NCBI GenBank assembly: GCA_026874595.1
Contig: CM049321.1
Location: 12,360,979 to 12,424,978, forward strand
DNA length: 64,000 nt
From: Sipunculus nudus
Taxonomy: Eukaryota; Annelida; Sipuncula; Golfingiida; Sipunculidae
Direction of reading: 5' to 3'
Made by a program: the position numbers and the translations under genes. Position 1 is the first letter of the stretch, and the number at the start of each line of letters is the position of its first letter. Under the pieces are notes generated by a model, which was not told where the DNA came from, searched no databases, and was given only the letters and a program-made list of their open reading frames with translations. This document shows positions 24,701 to 36,359 of this stretch, one piece after another.

Positions 24701-27700
24701 TGCTTCTTCCTCTTGTCCCCTACTTGCCCTATCAATATATTTTAGTTTTAATTGTTCCCTGAAGATGTCTCCACATGTCAAAGTGGCTGTGTTTTAGTTT
24801 TCACTGCCACCCTGAAGATGTCTCCACATGTCATAATTTTGGTTGTGAATTTGTTTTTGAGCTGCTGATGACAAATTTTCAGACAGACACCAATCCCAAC
24901 CAAGGTATGCATGAGAGCAATCACTGACCCAAATTTGAATGAAATTGGATATTTAGGAAAGCAATCACACTGAAACGAAACCTGACAGACAGACAGACAG
25001 GAAGAGAGACAGACAGGCAGATGTACAGACAGACAAAAATCAATGTTCTTCATTCTGAGGAAGCGGGGAACAATACTAGTAAAGTATTGATACATGATGG
25101 TAAAGATTAAGTTTTGAGCCACTGAACACATCTGACCACACCTTACCTTGTGAAGTGCCAGTCCTTGAGGTATAGGTAGGGGTCATATAAGGGGTGACCT
25201 CTGTCTATCAGGTTCTGCCAGTAGGTGGCATACTTAGTCATACTCATGTCTTGCTTGGGGTGAGATGAAAACATTTCCTGTTGGCAGTCTGCCACGGGGA
25301 CTGTTGCTGAACCTGAAATGGCAATACAGTATTTAAGATGTCAATCAGATTCACATTGAGGTCAAGTATTCAAATCAAATAATATAAACATATAACACAT
25401 TAGCCTACACAAAATTGTGACTATATTATAATCCCACAGATTTTTTGCCAGAAGTCTTGCGGGGTTTCAACATGTTAGCTGCAGTTCAAATTTTCAGTTT
25501 CTCCTAACCATATATACATTTGGAAAATGCAACCCTACAATAAGCTGTATGAATCATCAATACTAATATAATCATGTTCTAATATTTACAATGTTTTTAT
25601 TTAAAAGTAATAACAAGGGACCCATGGGTCACGGCACTCAGCTGAAGTTTGAAATTTTCGCAAATGCAAAATATGCAAAATATTCTATTGTAATGTTTTT
25701 CATTTATTTAAGAATATGAGAAGCTAAGAGGAAAGGGGCCCTCCTACTTGGTTACAGTAAAGTTCTAAATATATGATTGCAAACTAATACTCTGACAAGA
25801 CTGTCATGAAGAAAAACAGGTAAAGTTTTGAGATACTGTCATGCATATAAAATTTACAGATGGACAGGCAAGTGGACAGAATGGACTAATACCTTTATTT
25901 CACTTTCAAGGGAATAATGCATTTAAGTTTATAGATAAGCCTATTTTTTAGCATTTCCACTTTTTCCATTAAAAGTTTTTATCAGAATCATTTTTTTACA
26001 AGTTTTATAAGTTTTATAAATTTTTAATAAAAAAATGAAATATAAGTTAAAATATTAGAATTGTTGCAAAAGTTACAATCATTATATATCCAGAGTAAAA
26101 AACTGAAAATATATGTTAAAATATTAGAATTGCTGCAAAAGTTGCAATCATTATATATCCAGAGTGTAGCTCATATAGTGTCATATTATGCATACACATA
26201 TATTTTATTATTTTTAAATCACAAATGTTTAAGCTGAATTTAAAAGAAAATAATGACACAACATGGCATCTACAAGGTTATTCCTTGAATCACTAATGAA
26301 AAGTTTTACACATTGGAGTTTTCAGTACATGCTTAATTTTATTCACCGAGATAAAATAAAAGATTCAGTAAATTTGATAAAATAAAACATCTTTTCAAAT
26401 AAAGTATACACACTGTTGGTTGAATGATTGACAAACAATATCATTGTGCTAATTACTGTCTCAGCTTTAATTTATTACTGGAATTAATAGTCAATTTCAC
26501 ACCTGGTGAAGTTTTTACTCTTCTGAAGTAAGGAATTACCTATCTGATTAACATCCACACTTTCATAGCAATACACCACTTTGTGGACACAATTAAATGT
26601 GCACTTAAATCATTGTAACCACGGTGGTACAATACAAAATCTTAAATGTAGCATAGCCTAGAAAAAGAATGAATCAAATACAGAAAATAATAACATTCAT
26701 CAAGTTTGTGCACAATCTGGGGCGAAGGGGGGGGGGGAGTGCAGGGCAGAGGGGAAGCCTGCTGGTAGTGGCCAAGCTGAGCCAAGGCAAGCTGCCCGGG
26801 GTAGGTTACATAATGCAAGTGAAGGCTGTACTACTAGGTTGGCTAGATGTAAACAACACTTGACATGGTGTATGAAAACTTGAATAAAAGCTACTATTTA
26901 TGCTAATAACTTGAAAAATTTGCAAAATTTAGATCTAATTTTTGGTAAACAATTGAATCTTGATTAAATAATGTTATATTCCTGAAAAAAAGTCTCTAGC
27001 TTCAGCAATTCTCATGTTAGGTGAGTAAATATATTTCCTGATTTTTTAAAAATTGCATTATATTTTGGCCCATAACTTCAAAATAATACACAACACTGAT
27101 CTAATTTTTTGTATGTTCATAGAAAATGTATGGAAAAATATGAATACTAAATATGTTAAAAAACAGATCAGTGGTTTTGATATTAGACAGCCTTGAAGTG
27201 TAACAATGGCTTGTTTTTATGGAAAACGGAAGTTTTTCCTTAATATCTCGAAGGAACGAAGTCCTAATGACCAAATTTTCGGTATGGTAGGAGATTTAGG
27301 GGACATCTAATGGTTTGCAAAATTTTGGAATCGTAGGTCCAACGGTTTCAAAACGTGCCCTGTTAACGGATGGACGGCCGGTCGGACAACGGACAATGGA
27401 CCACGACTATAGCTCAGATGACTTACAGTCAGCTGAGCTAAAAATGTGAACTTTTCACATTTATGATTATTTTTTATTTAGCATTGTGTACAAGGAAATA
27501 TTCTGCTGCTGTGGAACGGTTCATCTTATTTACCAGCCACCCATTATCACGGACATACGGACGCATGTGTTCATGTGAATTCCTATGGATGATATGGGAT
27601 ATACTCTTATTTAATAGAGTGGGCTCATACCAACCCAGCACTCAGTCAACTTAGTAATGCAATGCCCCAAATGAAATCAACAAGCATCATGATTCATGTG

Positions 27701-28510
27701 ACATCACTTTGCTCTGTGACAGAGCGGCCGGTAATGAAATTGACAACAATGTTTGATCCTGAATGTGTGAAGTTTTCCAGCACGTGTGTACTTCTAAGGC
27801 ATTGTACTTGAGAAATTTGGGAAAATAGAATGACTGTACACAGGAACAGTTTGGTATGTTGATAAAATGTGTGACCATTTATTAAAAATATTATGAAGCG
27901 GCATGCTGGATAATGCCTTTGCACTGGCCTTCCGGCAGTTACATCATCCCTTGGCCACTATGCTACCTTCAGGCCTATACAAAGGCAATACAGAACAGGT
28001 CCATTTAATAATATAAAATTATATGTATAACATGTTACATGTAAGTGTATGGAATGGATGCTCATACATATGCAAAAGCAAAAACAAATCTAAAAAAAGT
28101 CTCATGATATTGATACATTTATAAAAATGACAGCCTGGTGAAATGGATCTCTATTTCATTTTCATAAAATACTATGATTTATATGACAGTATAAATATAA
28201 AATAACATTTTCAAATGTCAGTTACATTACCAAAAGCTGTGGCCAGATACTGGAGATCTGGTTTTCCTTCTGGAGTCGGCCATTCCTTTCTACTTCTCCA
28301 ATCGGCAGTCACAAAAGGACCCAGGACACAAGGCTTGTTTGGTAACAAATATCTCTCAAAGAACTCTTGATAACTCAGAGGTTGACTGATGTAGTCAATG
28401 CCTGATATATTATTGTAGACTTCCGACCTCAGCTCTGACAGGTGACTGTGGCTGCCATCATGAATTTTGTTGAGCCATGAACTGCAAACTGATGGAGCAT
28501 CTTCAGACAT
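17902..28510 (-). CDS. JMJD4: JmjC domain-containing protein 4 orthologue, seven coding exons
   Basis: A Fe(II)/2-oxoglutarate oxygenase. The vertebrate orthologue hydroxylates a lysine of release factor eRF1. Exons join in phase: 28231-28510 (ATG), 25147-25312, 23714-23845, 22976-23061, 22272-22450, 21615-21758 and 17902-18663, total 1749 nt, 582 residues. Exon 1 encodes [20 protein letters not shown]. Exon 4 carries the iron HxD in [13 protein letters not shown]. Exon 5 carries the distal iron histidine in [12 protein letters not shown]. Exon 6 continues [14 protein letters not shown]. The last exon begins [15 protein letters not shown] and then has a long Ser/Gln/Asp-rich segment (SQSD repeats) before a conserved-looking C-terminus, so the protein is longer than vertebrate JMJD4. 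Introns hold repeats, including a 1.45-kb palindrome-rich element. The end of exon 5 is tandemly duplicated into the intron. Confidence 0.93.
18693..18786. repeat. (TA)n microsatellite
   Basis: About 94 bp of nearly pure TA with a few AAAT interruptions, in the last JMJD4 intron close to the exon 7 acceptor. Confidence 0.95.
19728..21180. mobile_element. Palindrome-rich repetitive element, copy 1
   Basis: Begins AACTAGAATACGGGTAGTCG followed by CGTGTATCCGCCAAAATC, and ends with CGTTTTGGCGGATACAA, so GTATCCGCCAAAA is inverted at the two ends. The interior has tandem units of about 279 bp, each with two copies of the 14-bp palindrome AGGTGGCGCCACCT (first at 19872-19885, then near 20010, 20138, 20287, 20417 and 20566, with decayed ones near 20697 and 20846). 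A GGCGGCGG-type block lies near the right end. A second copy is at 46549-47842. No transposase is encoded, so it is non-autonomous. It lies in JMJD4 intron 6. Confidence 0.8.
21905..22330 (-). repeat. Four tandem copies of the JMJD4 exon 5 end plus intron start
   Basis: Copies of about 109-120 bp start at GTTGTGAACAT near 21913, 22022, 22142 and 22255. Each contains the exon segment for AGEV-x-x-VPSG plus the splice donor and a GT-rich intron piece. The copy at 22272-22330 is the real exon end. Two middle copies have Trp changed to Gln and a stop after the two histidines (HH then TAA). The most distal copy (about 21935-21993) again encodes the intact [12 protein letters not shown] and a gtcagt donor. 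Confidence 0.85.
22735..22780. repeat. (AC)n microsatellite
   Basis: CACACA-rich tract with short ATAC interruptions in JMJD4 intron 4. Confidence 0.8.
23525..23690. repeat. Dispersed repeat family 5 fragment (hAT-like end)
   Basis: Starts CAGAAGCAGATCCAGGGGGG followed by TCTGGACC and a GGCCTGGACCCCTGG block. The end resembles the CAGGGGCGGATCCAGGA terminus of the element at 53925-54140, typical of non-autonomous hAT-like elements. Confidence 0.5.
23875..24165 (+). repeat. Dispersed repeat family 2, copy 2
   Basis: The fullest copy: GGGTATGCATTCATACAC, a GTGTGTTTGTTCACATGAAA stretch, GAATATTCACAAATGCGCAG, then GTGAATGTACACACAG and TGGTGGAGGCTTGCATTCCT. It lies in JMJD4 intron 2. Confidence 0.7.
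24745..25100 (-). repeat. Dispersed repeat family 1, reverse copy
   Basis: Read on the minus strand it repeats the 225-540 element, including the CTGTCTGTCTGTC run and a TTTCATTCAAATTTGGGT block. The ACATCTTCAGGG-like block occurs twice at its left end (24755-24775 and 24809-24830), a short local duplication. Confidence 0.7.
26034..26170 (+). repeat. 69-bp tandem duplication
   Basis: GTTAAAATATTAGAATTG to CATTATATATCCAGAG occurs twice, starting at 26046 and 26115, with a few substitutions. It lies in JMJD4 intron 1. Confidence 0.8.
27235..27445 (+). repeat. Dispersed repeat with GGACGG-type tail
   Basis: A TAATATCTCGAAGGAACGAA start, a CGTAGGTCCAACGGTTTCAA block and a GGATGGACGGCCGGTCGGAC block ending in a GCTCAG...GCTGAGCT inverted segment. 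From memory, similar sequences are common interspersed repeats in molluscs; that is not tested here. Confidence 0.5.
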
Positions 28511-29253
28511 ATTGCTGATTTAGAAGATCTGGAGAAAAAAACAGTTGTAATCAAAACTGATTTTAAAAGTATGAAAGAATGATACATTTTTGAAAAATAA
28601 ATAATATACATAGACCATGAAGCTTGTGTTAAAAATAAAGGCTATTTTCAAACTGAGGCCTACACTTAAAGTCACCTATTCTAATTCACCTACCTTAACA
28701 GAAGAAGTTTTGTGATTTCTCACTTACTCTATGTACATATTAATGAACTCTGGGTTATTCCTGTAATGAAGATTTCTTATAACGGCTCTCTCTATGATGG
28801 ATGAATGAGCTTGTATCTACAAGCTGTTTGTAAACACAGCAATGTTGACTAACAGAAGCACCATATGTTACCTAAGGTGGTTGGTTGCATATATTTGCAG
28901 ATCTTGAACTTAGGTCATAAGTTAGAAAACGCACTTTGCAAATTTTTTTCTGATCTAAGATTAATGTCCTTGGAGAATGTGTTTTGAAAATCTGGTAGCT
29001 CCCCCCCCCCCCAACATCATTAGCACATGGATATAAACAAAAAGAACAGCTTGTGGGGGTCAGGATTTTCTGGCCTTTTTATATGAAAGGTTAAAGGGTG
29101 TATCTTAAGGTAATAGATGTCAGATATGGGAATAGACCCCTTTAAGGTCTTGATATAATCAAAAAGTCATAAAATGTTCATTTGTTTAGAAAATCTGTTT
29201 GCTTTACTAAGTCATGATTATACCCACCTTATCACCAAAAAAAAACAATTTAT
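28511..29253. other. JMJD4 upstream region
   Basis: AT-rich sequence 5' of the JMJD4 start codon. No TATA box at a convincing distance and no other gene were seen. A C-run lies at about 29000-29012. The JMJD4 promoter and 5' UTR are probably here. Confidence 0.4.
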
Positions 29254-29865
29254 AGTCCGTTCCAGCACCCATGTCCACCTGTTTTTTCGAGTTTATCTCT
29301 ACATAAGACAAACTTGCAAATCAAAATTTGCACCAATGGCATAAAAAGGCAAAAGCGTAATTTTTGGTACCTTACCTACTCAAAATATAAATATTATTCA
29401 CTTTACGGCCTGGTTGACATATCTCATATATATCCGCGGTTCATGGCGTCCCTAATAAGTGGCCATTGTTTATCCTCCTTGTATAAAGTAATGTTACGTA
29501 ACAGTGAAGCGCGTGCATGCGGAGAATACAAGTCTCGCTGTAAACAGGGGTCGGCAGCTCTTGATTATTGGTCCCATGAATATGGGCGCCTCTTTAGTAC
29601 GTCACGTCTATTATGACGTCATCACTAATCCCTGATATGCCCATTTCACAGATTAGTGGCAGGATGTCGCTATAGAATAGACTTGTTACTCATAAAATGG
29701 TTTTAAATTGTTTACAGGAAAATGTCATAAGGTACGCTATTATTTCCATAATAGTTAATTACGCTTTTTCCTCTTTCTGCCCTAAGATTAAAAAGTTTGG
29801 ACTTTCTTTGATTATCAAAAAAATAATCACGAAAAAACAGGTGGACAGGGGTGCTGGAACGGACT
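29254..29865. mobile_element. 612-bp element B with 36-bp TIRs
   Basis: Left end AGTCCGTTCCAGCACCCATG continuing to 29289; the right end at 29830-29865 is its inverse with one clear mismatch. The interior has no protein-coding gene. Flanks TTAT|AG and CT|TTAG hint at a short target duplication that cannot be fixed by eye. No second copy was seen in the window. Confidence 0.85.
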
Positions 29866-30594
29866 TTAGTAATTACATGGTGTTCTGAAGAAGGGTTCCA
29901 TCAAATCAGCTATCAGTACATTGCTCTGCAAGTTCAATAATGTTAATACAGAAGTAATAAAAATGTAATAACATATATTGGTCAATAAAATATTGTATGC
30001 ATTATATATATGATATATCAACTAGTCATTTTTTTATTTTTGCATTAATGTGGGCTAACTTTTAAAATTATTATTATTTTCAATATTTAAAAAAAAATTA
30101 ATAAATCAAAATTTAAAACATAAGACGTTGAATCATTATCTTAAATACCTTATTTCAAGCCTCAAAAATATGACATCTAATACGTTCACCCTGTGAAAAT
30201 TTGATTTTTATGTGTTTCTGGCCAAAAAAGGGAGGGGGGGGATGACTTGGCTGTGAACTTGTCTGAAATATTTAGGTACGATATACTACCACTAGAGGTC
30301 TCCACTTGAAGAGCCTCCGAATGTTTGAAATTCTCATTCTCGTGTTCACAGCAGACTCTTACCAGTAGCATGGTGTATTCAGTCTAGGAGTCAACCATCG
30401 TTCCGTGACCAAGCCATCAAGAGAGAAGAATGACTGTAACTCGCTGTTTTTGTCAGAACTCGCACACAGCACGGCCAAGCACCAACGAGATCGTAAATAC
30501 GCCAACAAATCTTGGTATGGATTAAAACTTGACGTAGGGAGTCGGATGCCGGATATCCCGCAGGATCCCTCATTGATTGTACCTATACCTATGA

Positions 30595-30597
<3 letters not shown>

Positions 30598-30672
<75 letters not shown>
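30598..30672. repeat. (AT)n microsatellite
   Basis: About 75 bp of pure AT. Open frames across it (IYIYIY) are artefacts. Confidence 0.95.
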
Positions 30673-30676
<4 letters not shown>

Positions 30677-30934
30677 GTATACATCATGGTACAATACAAC
30701 AAGCATGGCACTGAGCACTGAGCACGAGCATGGCTCGTTATTAGCTTTTCCCCGAATTATGACATACCTTAGTGTAAAGTCAAGTATCATGACCAATTAT
30801 TGGGCAAAGAGAATATGAATTGATGAACATGGTAATGGTAAATGAAGATAAAGACGTGAGAAATAAGTCTGTCATATGGGTTAAAACGTAGGTAAAAAGT
30901 GGAAAATGGGTTGCATAAATGTATGTATGTACAT

Positions 30935-30971
<37 letters not shown>
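30935..30971. repeat. (AC)n(AT)n microsatellite
   Basis: ACACAC followed directly by ATATAT. Confidence 0.9.
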
Positions 30972-31796
30972 ATTTGTGGGATTAAGCATTTCATGAAAAT
31001 GCCAGTTAAAACTGGGAAGCGCGGTGTTAGCTGTAACATGTTCCTCCCCCCCCCCCCCCCCCCCCGCCTCATAAAATATACAAGATAATGTTTCTATTTT
31101 GTAATTACGAACTTCAAGAACAACCTTTAATCATCTCTAGGAACAACGAAAATGAAAGGTCACATATTTTATTCTTACGATATACCTGGATGAACATGTA
31201 AACAATAACAAATGCTCCAGATACTTCTTTTTGTTTTTCACTTTTAGTAGTATCTGAATAGCATAAATATTAATTTCACGTTTAATATCCAATTGATTCT
31301 TTTTCATCATCGATACCACCTTTATTTATTCTCTCAATCAACAGATGTGTTTTTTTTTTATTAACATACGTATTCTCAATTTCAGACTATATATTCAAAT
31401 GAAAATACAAGTCATGCAACACACATTTAATTTACAATATCAGTATGTGTTATCAACTGTGCATTTATCTTTGCGTTCATCTGTGCCTTAAAAACTGAAT
31501 GTGTAACGATACTGATATAAATATTAATAAGTATAGTATTTCTGTTCAGCCCATTTGATATTTTATATCCCTTCACCAAATGTTTCAAACCTATGCTTAC
31601 TCTTAACGCACGATTTATAACAGACCAATCCGGTTTTACTAGTCGACAGAAAAAAAGCACATGGAAAACATCATCGCGAACTCCATACAAATATGTTTTG
31701 AATTTATATCCCATTTTGCTTGTTTAGCGCTGAATGGGATTAAGTTGCGTAATAATTTATAATTAAATAAAAAAAAATTTTTTAAAATATAAAGAA

Positions 31797-32056
31797 GTGG
31801 TTCTCAGTCACTTTTTTTCATAAATAAGTGTTGGCGGGCGAATTTTTACCTTTTTTTTTTTGTTTCGGTAAAAATGTCATATGATAAGGGAAAAGCATGA
31901 TAATAACAAATTTTGTTTAGCTAAAGAGGTAAAAGCACTAAATAACAAAGGAAAATTTAGCAAATTTGTATCAATTTATCTTTTTGAAAGATGAAAATCA
32001 AAATAAAAATGTTTGATGCGGGGGTAAAAATTGACGCGCGTGGTGCCTGAGAACTA
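31797..32056. mobile_element. MITE-like element A, copy 2 (inverted)
   Basis: Ends GTGGTTCTCAGTCAC and GTGCCTGAGAACT match the TIRs of the 8645-8912 element. The GATGCGGGGGTAAAAATTGA block is the reverse complement of the left interior of copy 1. Confidence 0.8.
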
Positions 32057-32924
32057 AACCTTTATTTTTATTTATTTTTTTTAATTCTGCAATGTTTCGG
32101 TAAGGACATTTTCGACGTTTACTTTAAAAACAGTAATTAATGGTATTATATAATCTATTTCAAAAGTTTTCTTCAAATTTGTTTGTAAAACGAAATGTTT
32201 TATTTATCAATAAATCATAGAAAACTTGTTGTTTTTTGTTTACCAGTGGTTACAATTTCATTACCAGTAAATATTGATATTTCTTTTCATAATTTTAGAG
32301 TTTCCGACCTCTATATTAATGTATTTAAATATTAATTTCAAAATGTTTCTATGAATAGGAATTTCAATTATCCAGTTTCTAGTGTCCTTAAGTCTCCTCA
32401 TTACTTCTTTCTCTGAACTGAACTTTGAATTTATTATAAAATCATGGATGTGTTATATTTGCACTATGAAGGGGTCTCCTTTATAAAAATTGTGTATATT
32501 TCCTAAAAACTGGCATAATATTTTCCTGATGTCATTTTACTCAATGAAAGTATAATGTTTTGCAGTTATTATAACTTAAAATCATCTGTCTATAACTGCA
32601 TGGACAGGTTGATAACACCTATGGGGTCCCTTGTTACACGGGAATTAAGATAAAGTAAATGTGTTTGATAGAGTTAGCTATCAACGTTGTCAGTGGGCAT
32701 TATTTGAGCACAATGTGGGGCTCAGAGGCGAAATCAAATGAATGTGATAACGTTATATATTAATAGGGTACAATGCTTAACAAAAATGAGGAAGAAACAG
32801 TTAGAAACCGTATGCTCCTGTGGTATGGGTTAACCATCTCTGAACACATAGTGTGATCTATTCTGCTAGCCTAGTTGTCTCCGTCACAAGTTACAAACTA
32901 GATATCTGTATCCCAACGCATGCA

Positions 32925-33260
32925 TGCCTCCACCATGTGGGTGTCTCTATATTGGGATGCTCCCTAAGACCCTAGCCAACGTTCAAAAAACGCTGTGCGA
33001 AAATTGAAATCCCAGCGCTGATGTTTATACTTTGAGCTGCCGATGTGCACAAGCAAGATAACCATTGGACGTCACTCCGAGGTGCAAGGCGCACGAATGT
33101 GACCTGAACAGGTGGCCAGGCCACACACTACACGGCGCCTGAGGCGGGACCTTGTCTGCCTTCAATTATTTTTTTTGCCTTTACTCCCAGGTTCATTCAT
33201 TGATAAGTGACTGTACATCTGTGAATATTCCTTGATGACGCTCAAGATTCCGGAGGACAT
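32925..33260 (-). repeat. Dispersed repeat family 2, reverse copy
   Basis: In reverse it shows GAATATTCACAGATGTACAG, a GAACCTGGGAGTAAA block and TGGTGGAGGCATGCATGC, matching the 23875-24165 copy, with an unrelated 100-bp interior. Confidence 0.55.
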
Positions 33261-33359
33261 GCTAGATCAACTCCAATGTAAAAAAATTCTCCCCTGACCC
33301 AGTCCCGAAATGTCCTGAAAATTCCATTCATGATTGCGAGAGTTATGTTAGACATCAGG

Positions 33360-33765
33360 CCCACCTACCACCCCTCGTATCTATATTGGGACTGACCCAT
33401 TAGAAGGCTACCCCTATAATAAAGTAGGCTGTCCTATTCATCGGCAGAGGGGACCCGCTACGTTTCCTCTGGTGCCTGAAGGATCCAGATGTAGGCTGCT
33501 GAGCCCAACGTATGAGCGGCACTTAGTTAAGTCATTATAACGTGCTGGGGGGCTAAACGTTATATAATCGACATGAGGGGAAATTGCAGTAGCGGCCGCG
33601 ATTGTTTCTGGCAACCTGTTTATTACGTTTAACTAAAAGACTGGCGTTATCTGTTTGGCAAAGTGATAACAACCGTTCAGAATTCGGACAAACCTTTCGG
33701 CCATTTGGTGATGTTAAACTTAAATTCCTGTATTGTTTAGTATTATTTATGGGAAAAATCCTAGA
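33360..33765 (+). repeat. Dispersed repeat family 4, copy A
   Basis: A ~400-bp block starting CCTACCACCCCTCGTATCTA, through CCCATTAGAAGGCTACCCCT and GACAAACCTTTCGGCCATTT. Repeated with divergence at 35455-35815. Confidence 0.75.
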
Positions 33766-33875
33766 ATGGTTCAAACAAACACATACGCACAAACACAATA
33801 TCAAACACACAAACACACGAACGGGAATGAACGCACACCCTTCTGACAGAGGCAATAAAGTATACAAAAGCATCG
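33745..33875 (-). repeat. Dispersed repeat family 2, reverse fragment
   Basis: The reverse complement carries GTGTGCGTTCATTCCCGTTC followed by a GTGTTTGTGTG tract, matching 8300-8350. Confidence 0.6.
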
Positions 33876-35454
33876 CCATCGGTACAATTCTTGTGAGCAC
33901 ACTCCTTGCTATTCTAGCACTTGATCCACTCTTATGGAGAAGCAGATTGAGCGTAGCTACCTTAACAAACAATAACGGTACTAAACCACATACCTCTCCC
34001 CACAAACAAGACAGTACTAAACATCAGTGCACGTCGCGGGCTTCTTTTTTTTTCATTTACTAACTTTTTGTTGGTCAAAATGTCCCTTATACTGATTTTG
34101 ACTTGGTTTGTCTCCTCCTTCAGGATTTTAGATTCAGGGCTACGAGTGTCAACACTGGATCATGCCGTTTCTTCCTGTTTTTCCTTTATTCTTCCTCCCG
34201 GGCTTACCTTTCTGAAGGGTCACAATGTCTTTGTGGTCACGAGTAGGTTTTTTAGTTAAACTGTCCGGTACTGGCGGTCGGTATAGCAACAGGTTCTGGA
34301 GCTACCGTCTACACAGTTTCCCCTTCTGCGGACGTACTTGACCTAGCTACATTTGTACCGCTTGACCAGTGGTACCACCAAGAGTGCAGGGTGAGAGCCC
34401 ACCTCACGAATCGTTGGACAACCTAGAAGGAATTCCATACAAACCTGTCCCGTGCAAAGGCAGTTCACTTTCGAGGATAGACACTCGTCTTCATAAGAAT
34501 CCTTTCCGTCATACATCGCAGTGTTAACAACCATGCCAGATTCCTATTGGCTGATACAACCGAAAGATAACAAGACCCGGATGGAGAAGAAGCAATAACT
34601 TCGCTGTTCAATATTATTCGCTGACTCCGCCATTTGGGGATAGTTGGAGACAAAATCTTACCCCCACAATGCACCGGCCTTTTAATTATATGTAGTTTTG
34701 TGGCAAGGACTTTACGAAATAAGTAATATTTTGTAAGCATGTGTATGTGGAATGTAAACAGAAGGTGTTTCCTTGAAATGTAACAAACTTTGATTTTAGA
34801 GTCTGACAGTTGAGACAAATAGTCTAGGTCAACCCACAGTGCCCAAACAGAAACAGTTTCGAGTAGAAAGTAGTAGGCGGAAGGGTATAACTCCTTTTAG
34901 TCGCCGTAGACTACTGTAACGTAGTGACTACTAAATTCAGAAAAAAAATATTAATTGGTCCCATAATGTCCATAGCTACTCCTGGGGCTGACCATTTTGC
35001 GGATAGCAATATATCTACTGATTTGTGCAAATGTAGTAGCCAAAGCTTTGCTTAGAGGACAGGATTTAGAGAACTTTAATTATATCTGTTCTGTCACGGA
35101 TTTGGTATTTGCATGCGAGAATGTGTCAAAAACCTCTGAGAAATGGAAAGGTGTAAACCATGTCACACTCCCAGCCGAGTGGACAGAGAGGCAATCGTAG
35201 TATCAATGAATGAAAATATTCAGCATTATAAAGGAAACATAAAAATTTATACCCGTTTAAATTAAGAAAGAGCAGAACCAAGAAAATGAAGTCTCAAACG
35301 GAATATTGATGGTACCTAACTTTGTCTACAACGTGTGTTACAGACGGGGGCGTTAAAATGTAACATTCCTGAGTTGCGTCTTTCCTCGGTGATCACAGAA
35401 TACTGAAACCCGGAGGTAACTTACGTACAATGTGACAAGGTGTAAGAAAATAGA
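33876..35454. other. Intergenic, no gene supported
   Basis: Mixed composition. A 30-codon minus-strand segment starting with ATG at 34534 (MVVNTAMYDGKDSYEDE, then a CxC-type cluster) ends at a possible donor (CAG|gtttgt), but no partner exon was found. Confidence 0.35.
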
Positions 35455-35815
35455 CCTACCTACCACCCCTCTTATTTAAAGTTGACTGGCCCATTAACAG
35501 GCTACACCTATGGTGAAGTAGACTGTCCTGGGGGTCAGGGCAGATGGCCCTACATTTATTCTTGGTGCACGAATGGTCCAGACGTGGGCCCAGCACTGCG
35601 TTTGGCTAATCGTAATCGGCAAAAGGGGGAAATCTTTTAGTACCCGCCGCGATTTTGATAGCTCCTTGACTATATTATTTAACTAATAGACTGACAGTAT
35701 GTTTTTGCTTAGTAATAACAACCATTCCCAATAAGAACAGACCTTTCGGCCATCTGGTGATTTTAAACTTAAACTGCTGTGTAGTTCTATCCTATCCGTG
35801 GGTAAAATCCTATAC
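35455..35815 (+). repeat. Dispersed repeat family 4, copy B
   Basis: Matches 33360-33765 in order: CCTACCACCCCTCTTATT, GGCCCATTAACAGGCTACAC, AGTAGACTGTCCTGGG and GAACAGACCTTTCGGCCATC. Confidence 0.75.
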
Positions 35816-36359
35816 AAAGGAACTGAAGGGCGAATAGTTGAAAGAAACATGTAAAGGTGTGAATAATCTCATTTTGTGAACACGAAGCAAATGATTCATA
35901 TATCGCGGACTTAAAATAATACACGCTGAGCAGAATTCTGATATTGCGGGATACGGCATACGTGTTAATAACTTGTTTTAAACTTGTTAATCAAATAGAA
36001 ACATACATCATGTTATAAGAAAACACATGCAGCCTTCATGGGAAAGTTTTGTATGTGTTGTGCCAGGGGACATCGAAAACCACATTGTTTGATTTGTATG
36101 TATGTTACGCCTAATCGCACTTAAAATTGTATCGGTTGATTACATTTTTTTTTAATCTGTGGCGGGGTAATTTGGGCCTCACTGCATTCGAGCCAAGATT
36201 GTTGATAAAGGAGAAACACAAACTCTGAAGCATTTAAGACTGAACACTCTCAGGTATAACAAGTTTAATATCAGATTTTATTTTATAGGTGTCCAAATGT
36301 GGTCGAGACTTCAGCGCTTTTGTAGGTGTTGTACATAAAAAAAATACAGCCACGTTTCC

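Noticed and set aside
30359-30818. Open frames of about 140 codons on both strands across an AT tract
   Set aside because: They are joined only by the (AT)n run (Ile-Tyr repeats) and have no domain or splice support.
33553-34063. Open frames of about 150 codons on both strands
   Set aside because: They overlap dispersed repeat families 2 and 4 in antisense to each other; the sequence is shared with other repeat copies.
34343-34534. Cys-rich 63-codon frame with a possible splice donor
   Set aside because: No partner exon, signal peptide or family recognised; Cys content arises mostly after the putative donor.
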